Assembly: GCF_002934005.1 (NCBI RefSeq)
Contig: NZ_PGEM01000003.1
Location: 17,516 to 72,144 of the forward strand
Reading direction: 5' to 3'
DNA length: 54,629 nt
Source of the DNA: Cuspidothrix issatschenkoi CHARLIE-1
GTDB taxonomy: Bacteria > Cyanobacteriota > Cyanobacteriia > Cyanobacteriales > Nostocaceae
Shown: one piece after another, positions 25,492 through 34,099 of the stretch
Position numbering within the stretch: position 1 is the stretch's first letter
Layout of the letters: the number at the start of each line of letters is the position of its first letter
The notes under the pieces: generated by a model
What the model saw: the letters and a program-made list of their open reading frames with translations, nothing else
What the model was told of the DNA's origin: nothing
Databases searched by the model: none
Made by a program: the position numbers and the translations under genes

Positions 25492-28035
25492 ATGAAGCTA
25501 AGATTAAATCCGATTAAATTAAGATTATTTATCTTTTTTTCCTTCAGTTCTAGTTTATTTAATTCTACACCCAGTTTAGGACAAGATTCACCTTCTCCAT
25601 CACCAAATATACCTCCCAAAAAGGAAAACCAAGACCCTAAATTTGAGGAAATTTTTAAGAAACCCCGTAACGAGAACCAGAGAGTCGTTGTACCATTTTT
25701 TATTGATGGACAACAAAGAGGACAGGTATTGCTGACCTTGGGAAATATTCCCGCAGTTCGGATTCAAGCAGCACCTTTGTTAGCAGAAACAGAAAAAGTT
25801 ATTCGTCCAGATACCCAAGCAAAACTGACAAGTGCGGTTGATAATCAAGGTAATTTAAGCTTAGAAGTTTTGCTAGAAAATGGCTTACCAGCAACTTTTG
25901 ATCGCTCTAAATTGGAATTACAAATTCAAGTTACACCTGCTCAACGCCGTACTAATGTAGCTCAGTTAAATACTGGTAGATTACCTCCTGATATTGAAAA
26001 AGCGGTGCTTCCCAGCACTTTTAGCGGCTATGTTAATTTTCGCGCTGATAAAGATTATATTTGGTCTGATTCAGGACAAAGAAATATAGGACTGCAACCT
26101 TTACGTTTGGCTGTAGATGGTACATTGAATTATCAAAACTGGGTGTTTGAGGGACGGGGCAATTTTACAGAAGGAAGAGAACCTGCTTTTACTAGGGGAG
26201 ATTTGCGAGTAGTTAGGGATGCACCAGCACAAGCTTTGCGTTATGTAGTAGGGGATCTGGCTCTTCCCATTACAGGTTATCAAAATAGTCAGCCTCAACT
26301 GGGAATTTCTGTCGCTAAAAATTTTAGTTTACAACCTTATTTAGTCACTCGACCTATTAGCCAATTTGAGTTTTTCTTAGAAAAAGATTCATTAGTTGAT
26401 GTATTAGTTAATGGTAGATTACAACAAACTTTACAGTTACGAGCAGGACGACAAGATATCCGCGATTTACCTTTGAATGGGGGTACTAATGATGTAGAGT
26501 TAGTGATTAAAGATGATGTGGGTCAGGTGCAAAGATTGAATTTTTATAAACCTGTAGCGGGGGATTTATTAGCACCTGGAGTAAAGCAATTTGCCTATAG
26601 TGTGGGTGTTCCATCTCTTGAAAGTAGGGGCGATCGCACTTATGATTTTACTCAACCGATTTTGACTTTATCCCATCGTTTAGGTATAACTAATCAGTTG
26701 ACTTTAGGCAGTTATGTACAAGCAGATTTCTATCAAAAACTTGGCGGTTTAGAAGGAGTTTGGGCTACTAATTATGGTAATTTTGGCTGGGATATTGCTC
26801 TCAGTCATGATCAAAAATTAGGAATTGATTATGCTGGTAAGTTACGTTATGAATACTTACAAGTTGGGGCAAATAATCCATCTCAACGTTCCTTTCGATT
26901 AACTGTGGAATCTAAAGGACGAAATTTTGTGAGAGTGGGAGAAGCAAACCCACGTAATAATTTTTTATATGATATTACTGCTAATTATAGTCAAAAATTA
27001 TTCTGGAATATGAGAGGAAATTTGAGTACCAGATATCAATTTGGGCGAGATATTCCTAATACTTATAGATTTTCTCTTGGTCTTTCTAGGAGTTTCCGCA
27101 ACGGGTTAAATGTGAATCTCAATCTCAGTCAAAATCTTGATCGGACTGGTTTTGGAGAACAACGTGCTGACATTAGTTTTTCTTGGACTTTACCCCGAAT
27201 ACGTCAATCAATCCAAGCATCATCTAATATTAATAATAGGGGAGAACCTACCAATCGTCTTAACTGGAATTATAACCCCTTGCGAACTATCGGCACGCCA
27301 AAACCTTCCCTAAGTTTAACCCAAAATGATAAAAGTTATAATTTGAACGGGCGATTATCTTATACAGGTTATCGTTTTGTTTGGGATTTATCTCATAATA
27401 CGGTTTTTCCTAGAAAAGGAAATAACACCATGGCCAATACAACTAAATTCAATGTTGGTACTGCTTTAGTATTTGCTGATGGTTATTTGGGGTGGTCACG
27501 TCCTCTTAATAATAGTTTTGCTTTAGTAATTCCCAAAAACAGTATTAAAGGTCAAGAAATTGGTATTAATCCTATTTCCGGTGGTTATACCGCCCGCATT
27601 GATAATTTAGGATTTGGTGTAGTGCCAAATTTAAGTCCTTATAATATTTCTAATCTCATAATTGATACAGTTAATTTACCTATAGGAATAGATGTAGGCG
27701 ATCGCGTCATCAAAGTTTTGCCAAGTTATAACAGTGGTACATTAGTACAAGTGGGAACAGACGCTACCGTTTTCTTGCGAGGACAGTTATTAAATGCTAA
27801 TGGTGAACCTATTTCTTTAGGATCAGGACAAATTGTTGCTGTGGGCGATCGTAATTGGCAACCAGTTACTATATTCACCAATCGCTCAGGTAAGTTTGCT
27901 ACTTCGGGCTTAAAACCAGGACGCTATGAAATACGCTTATTTACTGACCCTCCAGCCATGATTCCCTTTGCAATTCCACCTGATGTCAAGGGCATATATG
28001 ATATTGGTACAGTCAAAATTCCTTCCTTTTTTTAA
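25492..28035 (+). CDS. Outer-membrane pilus usher
   Basis: An 847-residue exported protein. A signal peptide lies at 1-30, then a Pro/Ser linker. From about 190 the sequence is FSGYVNFRADKDYIW, FEGRGNFTEG and LRYVVGDLALPITGYQ, the entry strands of the usher beta-barrel, with a plug-like segment LVDVLVNGRLQQTLQLRAG. Long alternating barrel strands follow, and near the C-terminus a carboxypeptidase-regulatory-like domain (RGQLLNANGEPISLGSGQIV...). It exports and assembles the pilin subunits. With the chaperone and subunit it forms a minimal three-gene chaperone-usher system; no tip adhesin gene is recognisable nearby. Confidence 0.82.
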   Translation: MKLRLNPIKLRLFIFFSFSSSLFNSTPSLGQDSPSPSPNIPPKKENQDPKFEEIFKKPRNENQRVVVPFFIDGQQRGQVLLTLGNIPAVRIQAAPLLAETEKVIRPDTQAKLTSAVDNQGNLSLEVLLENGLPATFDRSKLELQIQVTPAQRRTNVAQLNTGRLPPDIEKAVLPSTFSGYVNFRADKDYIWSDSGQRNIGLQPLRLAVDGTLNYQNWVFEGRGNFTEGREPAFTRGDLRVVRDAPAQALRYVVGDLALPITGYQNSQPQLGISVAKNFSLQPYLVTRPISQFEFFLEKDSLVDVLVNGRLQQTLQLRAGRQDIRDLPLNGGTNDVELVIKDDVGQVQRLNFYKPVAGDLLAPGVKQFAYSVGVPSLESRGDRTYDFTQPILTLSHRLGITNQLTLGSYVQADFYQKLGGLEGVWATNYGNFGWDIALSHDQKLGIDYAGKLRYEYLQVGANNPSQRSFRLTVESKGRNFVRVGEANPRNNFLYDITANYSQKLFWNMRGNLSTRYQFGRDIPNTYRFSLGLSRSFRNGLNVNLNLSQNLDRTGFGEQRADISFSWTLPRIRQSIQASSNINNRGEPTNRLNWNYNPLRTIGTPKPSLSLTQNDKSYNLNGRLSYTGYRFVWDLSHNTVFPRKGNNTMANTTKFNVGTALVFADGYLGWSRPLNNSFALVIPKNSIKGQEIGINPISGGYTARIDNLGFGVVPNLSPYNISNLIIDTVNLPIGIDVGDRVIKVLPSYNSGTLVQVGTDATVFLRGQLLNANGEPISLGSGQIVAVGDRNWQPVTIFTNRSGKFATSGLKPGRYEIRLFTDPPAMIPFAIPPDVKGIYDIGTVKIPSFF

Positions 28036-28049
28036 GACAATGTTTTAGT

Positions 28050-28468
28050 ATAGGTTCTTTAATTATCAGATGGGCGATCGCAATTCCTTTAGATATTCTC
28101 GTGGCTATAAAACAAACAATACCTTGTCCATTTTTTGTAGGTCGGGTTAAGCGACAGCGCAACCCGACGCATTTGTCAGGTTATGGCTTCACCACACTTC
28201 GTGAACCTACAAGCTGTTTTAGCCAGGACTTACGCAAAATAGAACGAAAGTAGGGGTAATACCCTTCGGGAAGCAAGCTACATGAATTACCCCTACAAAA
28301 TAATCAGGGTTTAAGTTACATCTTGCGTAAGTCCTATTAGCTAAAGACCAATATTTAGTCATGGCAAGTTTAGTAATGAGTGGAGTATTATTAATTGTTG
28401 GTAATTTAATTGCCGACTTAATTTTAAAAGCAGCAGATCCCTGCATTAAGTTAGAAGATTTGAATTAG
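28050..28468 (+). pseudogene. Decayed partial copy of the DppB-like permease gene
   Basis: Two pieces match the intact permease at 20803-21849: about 28058-28116 corresponds to 21196-21260, and 28207-28219 plus 28337-28468 corresponds to 21707-21849, including the same stop (GAAGATTTGAATTAG). The middle is lost and replaced by a repeat (GTAGGTCGGGTTAAGCG...). MITE copy 4 is inserted in the second piece. The reading frame is destroyed. Confidence 0.85.
28225..28335. repeat. MITE copy 4, inserted in the permease pseudogene
   Basis: A 111-bp element from AGGACTTACGC to GCGTAAGTCCT, flanked by TTAGC at 28219-28223 and 28337-28341. In the intact paralogue (near 21717) TTAGC occurs once and the flanks are contiguous, so this is a direct before/after proof of insertion with 5-bp duplication. 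Confidence 0.88.
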
Positions 28469-28506
28469 TCAGTTGTTAGTTGTCAATTACCAATTACCAA
28501 TTACCA

Positions 28507-28779
28507 ATGATTTATTATATAATTCGTTCCAGAACAGATGGTAAATATCTCACAGCCCGTGTTGATGATAATACATCAGGATATTTGTTATTATTTAAAG
28601 AAGATTTCGAGGCTTTGAGTTATCTTAATACCCATGCTGCTGATTTAGCAAGCCGTTTAACTGTCGAATCTCTTGCTAGTACACAAATAGGTGGTTTACT
28701 AAAACGTTGGGGTTTTGCTGGTGTGGGGATTGTTAATGATCCTTTATTGCCTGATATTGATTTTTTACAGCATATTTGA
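28507..28779 (+). CDS. Conserved hypothetical protein (90 residues)
   Basis: A small soluble protein starting MIYYIIRSRTDGKYLTARVD, with EDFEALSYLNTHAADLA and ending LLPDIDFLQHI. I do not recognise a named family with certainty, though similar short proteins occur in cyanobacteria. ATG 28507 is preferred; a TTG at 28480 lies in a CAATTAC repeat. It starts 39 bp after the permease pseudogene and is followed by a secreted protein gene in the same direction. No function proposed. Confidence 0.6.
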   Translation: MIYYIIRSRTDGKYLTARVDDNTSGYLLLFKEDFEALSYLNTHAADLASRLTVESLASTQIGGLLKRWGFAGVGIVNDPLLPDIDFLQHI

Positions 28780-28807
28780 AGCAAAAACAGGGTGTAAAAA
28801 TACGAAC

Positions 28808-29233
28808 ATGAAATTTGTAATTTATGCTACATTGCTAACTACCACTTTACTACTAATACCAATTAATCCTCATGTTGCATTAGCAGAAACTTGTGCTTCT
28901 AAATGTCTTCCTGCTCCACTTCATTTTACTCCAGGTCAATATATTCGTGTTCAAGTTGTAAATCACAGTTATGGTGAGGTGAAATTAGAACAGTTACCAG
29001 AATTGAGAAAAACGACTTTAAAACCGGGACAAAAATTCCAATTTGACTTGGAAGGAGGAAAATGGGGCGACTTTTCTCTCATGTTCTGGGATGATGGCGG
29101 TAGACATCTCAAAGCTGAGGTATTGAAACCGAATTTTGGGACTTTGGTTTTAGAAATTCGTCCTAACCGTCCTAATTATCAGGGGGATAGATCCCTTTAT
29201 CTCCGCAGTGATGGACAGGTAGGTGTATTGTAG
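28808..29233 (+). CDS. Secreted hypothetical protein (141 residues)
   Basis: Begins with a clear signal peptide (MKFVIYATLLTTTLLLIPIN... ending VALA, then ETCASKCLPAP). The mature part is strand-rich (YIRVQVVNHSYGEVKLEQL...FSLMFWDDGG...LVLEIRPNRPNY). ATG 28808 is chosen because earlier starts at 28715 precede the signal peptide. Two Cys near the mature N-terminus could form a disulphide. It lies 30 bp upstream of glcE, so it may be co-transcribed; function unknown. Confidence 0.65.
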   Translation: MKFVIYATLLTTTLLLIPINPHVALAETCASKCLPAPLHFTPGQYIRVQVVNHSYGEVKLEQLPELRKTTLKPGQKFQFDLEGGKWGDFSLMFWDDGGRHLKAEVLKPNFGTLVLEIRPNRPNYQGDRSLYLRSDGQVGVL

Positions 29234-29262
29234 TTTGGGGAAAGGATATAAAAAATAGACCG

Positions 29263-30549
29263 ATGAATCTAATAGCATCTACCTTAACTTCTATTCTCAG
29301 CAACGAAAACGCCGTTTTATCCTGGGAAAATCTCACACCCAACCAGCAACAAAAAATACAACAAGGAATAGATTCTCAAAGTCATCCCAGTTGTGTCGTT
29401 TATCCCCACAGTCAAGCAGAATTAGCTGCTGTGATAGCGATCGCCAACAAACATCAATGGCGCGTTCTGCCTTGCGGTAGAGGTAGTAAAATCAATTGGG
29501 GTGGTTTAGCTAAAAATATTGATATTGTCGTTAGTACAGAACACATTAACCAACTTATAGAACACGCTGTGGGTGATTTAACTGTCACTGTCGAAGCAGG
29601 GATGCAATTTGCCCATCTTCAGGGGATTTTAGCAAAATCTGGACAAACATTAGCCCTAGACCCCGCAGAACCCGAATCAGCTACCATTGGGGGTATCGTT
29701 GCTACTGCTGATACAGGTTCTCTGCGTCAACGTTATGGAGGTGTCCGTGATCAACTTTTAGGTATAACTTTTATCCGCGCAGATGGACAAATTGCTAAAG
29801 CTGGGGGAAGAGTCGTAAAAAATGTCGCCGGTTACGACTTAATGAAATTATTTACTGGTGCTTACGGTACATTAGGAATTATCACCCAAGTCACTTTTCG
29901 AGTTTATCCTATTCCCGACACTTCAGGAACAGTTATATTAACTGGGAAAGTAGAACTTATATCCCAAGCAGCAAGAATTTTACAAGGTTCGGAATTAACC
30001 CCAACTCAAGTAGATTTATTATCGAGTAAGTTAGTTACTAATTTAGATTTAGGTACAGGAATAGGATTAATTGCTCGTTTTCAAAGTGTTAGTGAAAGTG
30101 TAGAAGAACAATCAAAACGACTTTTAGCAATTGGTGAAAAATTGGGCTTACATGGAAGAATTTATGCAGCAAATCAAGAAGCTGATTTATGGCAACGATT
30201 ACCAGAACAAATACATGATCCTGTAACAGAATCTACAATTACCTGCAAAATAGGAGTATTACCAACTCAGGCTGTGGAGATTTTAAATAACATAGAAATT
30301 GGTCTAATTCATCTTAGTAGCGGTTTGGGTCTGGTACGGTTGAAAAATCAAGAGCAGATTTTGCCTTTGCGAAATTTATGTACAGCAAATTCTGGTTTTT
30401 TAACTATTTTATCTGCATCTGTTGAGTTAAAGAAAAATATTGATGTTTGGGGGGATATTGGTAATAGTTTAGCCGTGATGCGGGGAATTAAGAAACAGTT
30501 TGATACTCAAAATATTTTAAGTCCTGGTCGGTTTGTTGGTGGGATTTAA
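29263..30549 (+). CDS. glcE: Glycolate dehydrogenase FAD-binding subunit GlcE
   Basis: A 428-residue FAD-linked oxidase subunit. The PCMH-type FAD-binding domain shows CVVYPHSQAELAAVIAIA, PCGRGSKINWGG, LALDPAEPESATIGGIVAT and GGRVVKNVAGYDLMKLFTGAYGTLGIITQ, and the C-terminus ends NILSPGRF. GlcE works with GlcD and GlcF to oxidise photorespiratory glycolate to glyoxylate. glcF follows 64 bp downstream; glcD is not in the window and is often elsewhere in cyanobacterial genomes. Confidence 0.9.
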   Translation: MNLIASTLTSILSNENAVLSWENLTPNQQQKIQQGIDSQSHPSCVVYPHSQAELAAVIAIANKHQWRVLPCGRGSKINWGGLAKNIDIVVSTEHINQLIEHAVGDLTVTVEAGMQFAHLQGILAKSGQTLALDPAEPESATIGGIVATADTGSLRQRYGGVRDQLLGITFIRADGQIAKAGGRVVKNVAGYDLMKLFTGAYGTLGIITQVTFRVYPIPDTSGTVILTGKVELISQAARILQGSELTPTQVDLLSSKLVTNLDLGTGIGLIARFQSVSESVEEQSKRLLAIGEKLGLHGRIYAANQEADLWQRLPEQIHDPVTESTITCKIGVLPTQAVEILNNIEIGLIHLSSGLGLVRLKNQEQILPLRNLCTANSGFLTILSASVELKKNIDVWGDIGNSLAVMRGIKKQFDTQNILSPGRFVGGI

Positions 30550-30613
30550 GGTTTAAGAATAACGAACCGCAGAGGACGCAGAGGACACAGAGTTAAAGAG
30601 GGGAGAAATATAA

Positions 30614-31966
30614 ATGCAAGTTTCAGAAAATTCGGTGAATAATAATACTGCTAGTATTAAGAATTTAAAGGGTTTTGATGGTAATCATCCACCTGATGCT
30701 AAGTTAATTGATAGTTGTGTTCATTGTGGTTTTTGTTTGTCTACTTGTCCTAGTTATCGGGTATTAGGAAAGGAGATGGATTCACCTAGAGGACGTATCT
30801 ATTTAATGGATGCTATTAATGAGGGTGAAATTGCTTTAAATACGGCTACTGTTGAACATTTTGATTCTTGTTTGGGTTGTCTTGCTTGTGTTTCTACTTG
30901 TCCTTCTGGTGTGCAGTATGATAAGTTAATCTCGGCTACTAGACATCAAGTTGAAAGAAATTATAACCGCAGTTTACCTGATAAGTTAATCCGACAATTG
31001 ATTTTTTCTCTGTTTCCTAATCCTGACCTTTTAAGAATTTTACTTTTCCCATTATTAGTTTATCAAAAATTAGGAATTTCTAAATTATTACAAGCAACTG
31101 GGTTAATTAAAGCTATATCTCCCCAGTTAGCAGCTATGGAATCTATTTTGCCAGAAATTACTCTCAAATCTTTTCAGGATAATTTACCTGATATTATCCC
31201 AGCCAAAGGTGAAAAAAGATATCGGGTTGGTGTAATTTTAGGATGTGTGCAAAGGCTGTTTTTCTCTGGTGTGAATGAAGCGACGGTGAGGGTTTTAACA
31301 GCGAATGGTTGTGAAGTGGTAATTCCTAAATCTCAAGGTTGTTGTGCTGCACTTCCTGAACACCAAGGACAAACTGAACAAGCGAAAACATTAGCAAGAC
31401 AAATGATTGATAGTTTTGCTGATACTAATGTGGATTTTGTGATTATCAATGCTGCTGGTTGTGGTCATACTTTGAAAGAATATGGTCATATTTTAGAAGA
31501 CGATCCAGAATATGCGGAAAAAGCAAAAATATTTGCTGCGAAAGTTAAAGATTCACAGGAGTTTTTAGCCAATGTGGGTTTAACTGCTAAACTTTCACCT
31601 TTGACTAACAAAAATATCAATTTAGTTTATCAAGATGCTTGTCATTTATTACATGGACAAAAAATTAGTGTCCAACCTCGTCAACTGTTAAAACAAATTC
31701 CCGGTGTGACTTTAAAAGAGCCTATAGATGCAGCTTTGTGTTGTGGGAGTGCGGGGGTTTATAATATGTTGCAACCGGAAATTGCGGAAGAATTAGGTAA
31801 ACAAAAAGCCCAGAATTTATTAAATACTGGTGCTGATTTAATTGCTTCTCCTAACCCTGGTTGTAGTTTGCAGATTAGTAAATATTTACAGGGAAAAACT
31901 ATTTCTGTCATGCACCCAATGGAATTATTAGATTATGCAATTCGGGGAGATAAATTGAAGATTTAG
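30614..31966 (+). CDS. glcF: Glycolate dehydrogenase iron-sulfur subunit GlcF
   Basis: A 450-residue subunit carrying two [4Fe-4S] ferredoxin motifs, CVHCGFCLSTCPSYRVLG and CLGCLACVSTCPSGVQYD, followed by two CCG-type cysteine domains (SQGCCAALPEHQG...AAGCGHTLKEYG, and ACHLLHGQ...LCCGSAGVYN). This is the GlcF architecture: electron transfer from the flavin subunits to the quinone pool. It directly follows glcE and the stop is clear. After the stop come palindromic repeats and MITE copy 5. Confidence 0.92.
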   Translation: MQVSENSVNNNTASIKNLKGFDGNHPPDAKLIDSCVHCGFCLSTCPSYRVLGKEMDSPRGRIYLMDAINEGEIALNTATVEHFDSCLGCLACVSTCPSGVQYDKLISATRHQVERNYNRSLPDKLIRQLIFSLFPNPDLLRILLFPLLVYQKLGISKLLQATGLIKAISPQLAAMESILPEITLKSFQDNLPDIIPAKGEKRYRVGVILGCVQRLFFSGVNEATVRVLTANGCEVVIPKSQGCCAALPEHQGQTEQAKTLARQMIDSFADTNVDFVIINAAGCGHTLKEYGHILEDDPEYAEKAKIFAAKVKDSQEFLANVGLTAKLSPLTNKNINLVYQDACHLLHGQKISVQPRQLLKQIPGVTLKEPIDAALCCGSAGVYNMLQPEIAEELGKQKAQNLLNTGADLIASPNPGCSLQISKYLQGKTISVMHPMELLDYAIRGDKLKI

Positions 31967-32000
31967 CGTAAGTATTCAGCTATAGCAATTGTTGACACCC

Positions 32001-32067
32001 AGATCCCCGACTTCTGGGGATAAATTTAAAATTTATGGATACAATAAATAAAAGAAGTCGGGGATCT
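32001..32067. repeat. Interrupted copy of the 33-bp hairpin repeat
   Basis: The two 15-bp arms of the hairpin seen at 4291-4323 are present (AGATCCCCGACTTCT and its inverse) but separated by 37 bp instead of 3. It lies 34 bp after glcF and may end its transcript. Confidence 0.6.
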
Positions 32068-32089
32068 TATCACCTGGGCTAAATAATCC

Positions 32090-32181
32090 AGGACTTACGC
32101 AAAATAGAACGAAAGTAGGGGTAATTCATGAATTACCCCTACAAAATAATCAGGGTTGCAGTTACATCTTGCGTAAGTCCT
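32090..32181. repeat. MITE copy 5 (AGGACTTACGC ends)
   Basis: A 92-bp element from AGGACTTACGC to GCGTAAGTCCT, flanked by TAATC at 32084-32088 and 32183-32187. It is a shortened version of copy 4 (the GTAGCTTGC core is missing). It is followed at about 32189-32235 by a fragment related to the 51776 element. The rest of the glcF-tRNA gap is AT-rich. Confidence 0.8.
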
Positions 32182-32281
32182 ATAATCATAAAACGAAGAC
32201 ATATAGAACTTGTGTGTACACTGTAGCTTAACTGACTGGTGTAAAGTCAATGAAAGTAATCAATAAATTACTGATATTAAA

Positions 32282-32397
32282 AGTTTCCATTAAAAAGCGG
32301 GTGGCGGGAATCGAACCCGCATTAATAGCTTGGAAGGCTATAGTTTTACCACTAAACTACACCCGCGTATTTCCAGTTCAATCAAGATAACATTACT
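32282..32397. repeat. Left attachment repeat (116-bp direct repeat)
   Basis: Identical over 116 bp to 49378-49493 (constant offset 17,096). It includes the whole tRNA-Gly gene, 14 bp on its 3' side and 31 bp on its 5' side. Sequence diverges at once beyond both ends. It marks one end of the integrated element. Confidence 0.95.
32296..32366 (-). tRNA. tRNA-Gly (TCC), left copy
   Basis: A 71-nt cloverleaf on the minus strand. The acceptor GCGGGTG pairs with CACCCGC, the anticodon loop is CTTCCAA (TCC), the T-arm is GCGGGTTCGAATCCCGC, the discriminator is T, and CCA is not encoded. It is identical to the right copy. Its upstream flank is element DNA: a TATCTT -10 is kept inside the repeat, but the -35 position reads GCGATC, so its own expression is doubtful. 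Confidence 0.95.
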
Positions 32398-32419
32398 CTG
32401 TTATTAGATCGCGCGGAAA

Positions 32420-32441
32420 AATTGGGGCAAAATTGGGGTAA
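32420..32441 (+). repeat. Putative integrase arm-type site, left
   Basis: A 22-bp sequence containing AATTGGGGCAAAATTGGGG, itself two near-identical TTGGGG half-sites 11 bp apart. It recurs exactly at 49285-49306, inside the other element end and in the same orientation. Paired inner repeats next to att cores are typical of arm sites bound by the integrase N-terminus. Confidence 0.6.
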
Positions 32442-32495
32442 TCCTGAAGGGCAAACCTAGATCCAAAAACCTCACAAAAAGAGGTTAATAGGATA

Positions 32496-33716
32496 ATGCA
32501 AGGGCAAAGTAATATTGATGACCTACTAGATCAAGTTAGAAGAGCTAATGCCTCTCTAGAACTAATCAACATCGGGGTCAAACAAGATAAATCAGGTAAA
32601 TACAGAATAAGAATCAGAGCCAGATCCAAAAATATCAGCTTTGAAAAATACACCTTCCCACTGTCTAAAGAGGGTCTTAAATCCACAATAAAGATTTGTA
32701 GCGATATTGAATATGACTACTTTAGAGGCTGCTTTGACGCATCACTCATTAAATACGGTTTAGCAAAACCTACAGACGCTAAATTAACAGAAGTGCGATC
32801 GCTTAAAACATCCGAACCTAACCTACTAGAAATATGGCAAAGCTACAAAGAACTTAAATCAGACACCCCAAACAGCACTAAGTCAATCTGGAAGAATATT
32901 GACAAATGGCTGTCAGACTGTCCTGACGATTGCCTGACTCTAACCAACGCCGATAAACTCCTAACCTGGTTAAGGTCTAAATACACAGATGGAAGTTTAG
33001 CCAGTGGCTTTAGACTACTAAAAGCCTCAGTTAACTTAGCTGTCAAACTTGGTAAAATCTCCACTAATCCCTATATACCGATCTATGAACTGTTAGACAC
33101 CAAAAAGAAAAAACAGATCCGCGCCTTCACCAAAGCAGAAATTAAAATAATCATCCAAGCATTCAAAGATTCACGCTTTGATAGTTCTCACAGTGCCTAT
33201 CCGAGTAGTTTCTATGCTGGTTTAGTAGAGTTCAGATTTCTAACAGGGTGTAGGCCATCTGAAGCGATCGCACTCACTTGGAACGATATTAAAGATGATG
33301 GTAATAAATGCCAAATAATTTTCAGCAAACGTTATACATCAGGGCAGCTATTAGAGGGAACAAAGAATGGAATTAACGCGAGGCTGTTCCCATGTAATAA
33401 ACAACTAACCGAATTTATTAGATCACTTCCTAAAATACCTAACGAGAATAATTTAGTATTCCCTAGTTATGAAGGAGGGTATATTACCAGTGGGAATTTT
33501 TCAAACATCTGGCGGAAATATGTATCTAAACTCGTTAGCTTAGGATTAGTTAAAAACTACCTACCTTGGTACGATGAGCGACACACTTTTGCAACTCATA
33601 TTGCTAGATCCGGTCACGATTTAAAAACCATATCATCAGTCGTTGGTAATAGTCCTAGAACTCTATCAGATAACTACCTCGCAACAAACAACGAAATAGA
33701 ACTACCAGAAATTTAA
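32496..33716 (+). CDS. int: Tyrosine recombinase (integrase)
   Basis: A 406-residue site-specific recombinase. The catalytic domain starts near 215. The first Arg is in FLTGCRPSEAIALTW and the second in YDERHTFATHIARSG. VVGNSPRTLSDNYLATN holds the presumed nucleophile Tyr. The usual HxxR His is Tyr and the later His/Trp is Asn (GNS), variants common in cyanobacterial integrases. The N-terminal part (1-180) holds arm-binding and core-binding domains. A small hairpin (32468-32486) just before the AGGATA-ATG start could modulate translation. It directs integration into the adjacent tRNA-Gly gene. It is followed by a rho-independent terminator. Confidence 0.92.
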   Translation: MQGQSNIDDLLDQVRRANASLELINIGVKQDKSGKYRIRIRARSKNISFEKYTFPLSKEGLKSTIKICSDIEYDYFRGCFDASLIKYGLAKPTDAKLTEVRSLKTSEPNLLEIWQSYKELKSDTPNSTKSIWKNIDKWLSDCPDDCLTLTNADKLLTWLRSKYTDGSLASGFRLLKASVNLAVKLGKISTNPYIPIYELLDTKKKKQIRAFTKAEIKIIIQAFKDSRFDSSHSAYPSSFYAGLVEFRFLTGCRPSEAIALTWNDIKDDGNKCQIIFSKRYTSGQLLEGTKNGINARLFPCNKQLTEFIRSLPKIPNENNLVFPSYEGGYITSGNFSNIWRKYVSKLVSLGLVKNYLPWYDERHTFATHIARSGHDLKTISSVVGNSPRTLSDNYLATNNEIELPEI

Positions 33717-33817
33717 AATCGTTTTGGTGAATAAGTGCCTCGCTCCGCTCGGCACGAAGAGGATCAGTGTGTGCTACGCTTCGCTACGCTACGCTACGCA
33801 AAAGACAACACCCAAAC

Positions 33818-33852
33818 CCTGATCCACTGCAAAAGTAGATCAGGATTTTTTT
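33818..33852 (+). terminator. Terminator of the integrase gene
   Basis: The stem CCTGATC/GATCAGG with a 13-nt loop is followed by ATTTTTTT. It is preceded by TACGCTTCGCTACGCTACGC-type repeats (about 33772-33800). Confidence 0.75.
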
Positions 33853-34025
33853 ATACATAAATTTTCTACGTACTGAATAAAAAACCCTTATACAAAGCCA
33901 GTTACCGGGATCACGATATCCACTAAATTATACATAAAATTTCTACGTACGTAGTAAAAGATCCTTATAAAAAGCCAGTTACGGGAATCGTCGCACCCAC
34001 TAATTTATACATAAATTTTATCAGT
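33849..34025 (+). repeat. Three imperfect direct repeats, period about 77 bp (iteron-like)
   Basis: TTATACATAAATTTTCTACG begins near 33851 and 33929, and TTATACATAAATTTTA near 34005. Between them the stretches ACCCTTATA...AAAGCCAGTTAC and CACTAA repeat in register. No ORF. With the integrase gene to the left and a DNA-binding protein gene to the right, it could be an origin, a regulatory array or an excision-factor site. Confidence 0.65.
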
Positions 34026-34099
34026 GGTGAACGAAAAACCCATACTGCATAAGGTTTTGAGCCGTATTTAAGTTTTTTTTTGAGGAGCGAAATTTGAGA

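Noticed and set aside
33721-33800. Integrase-linked coding tail or second gene
   Set aside because: The sequence consists of GC-rich TACGCTTCGC-type repeats and a hairpin leading to a terminator, not a coding region.
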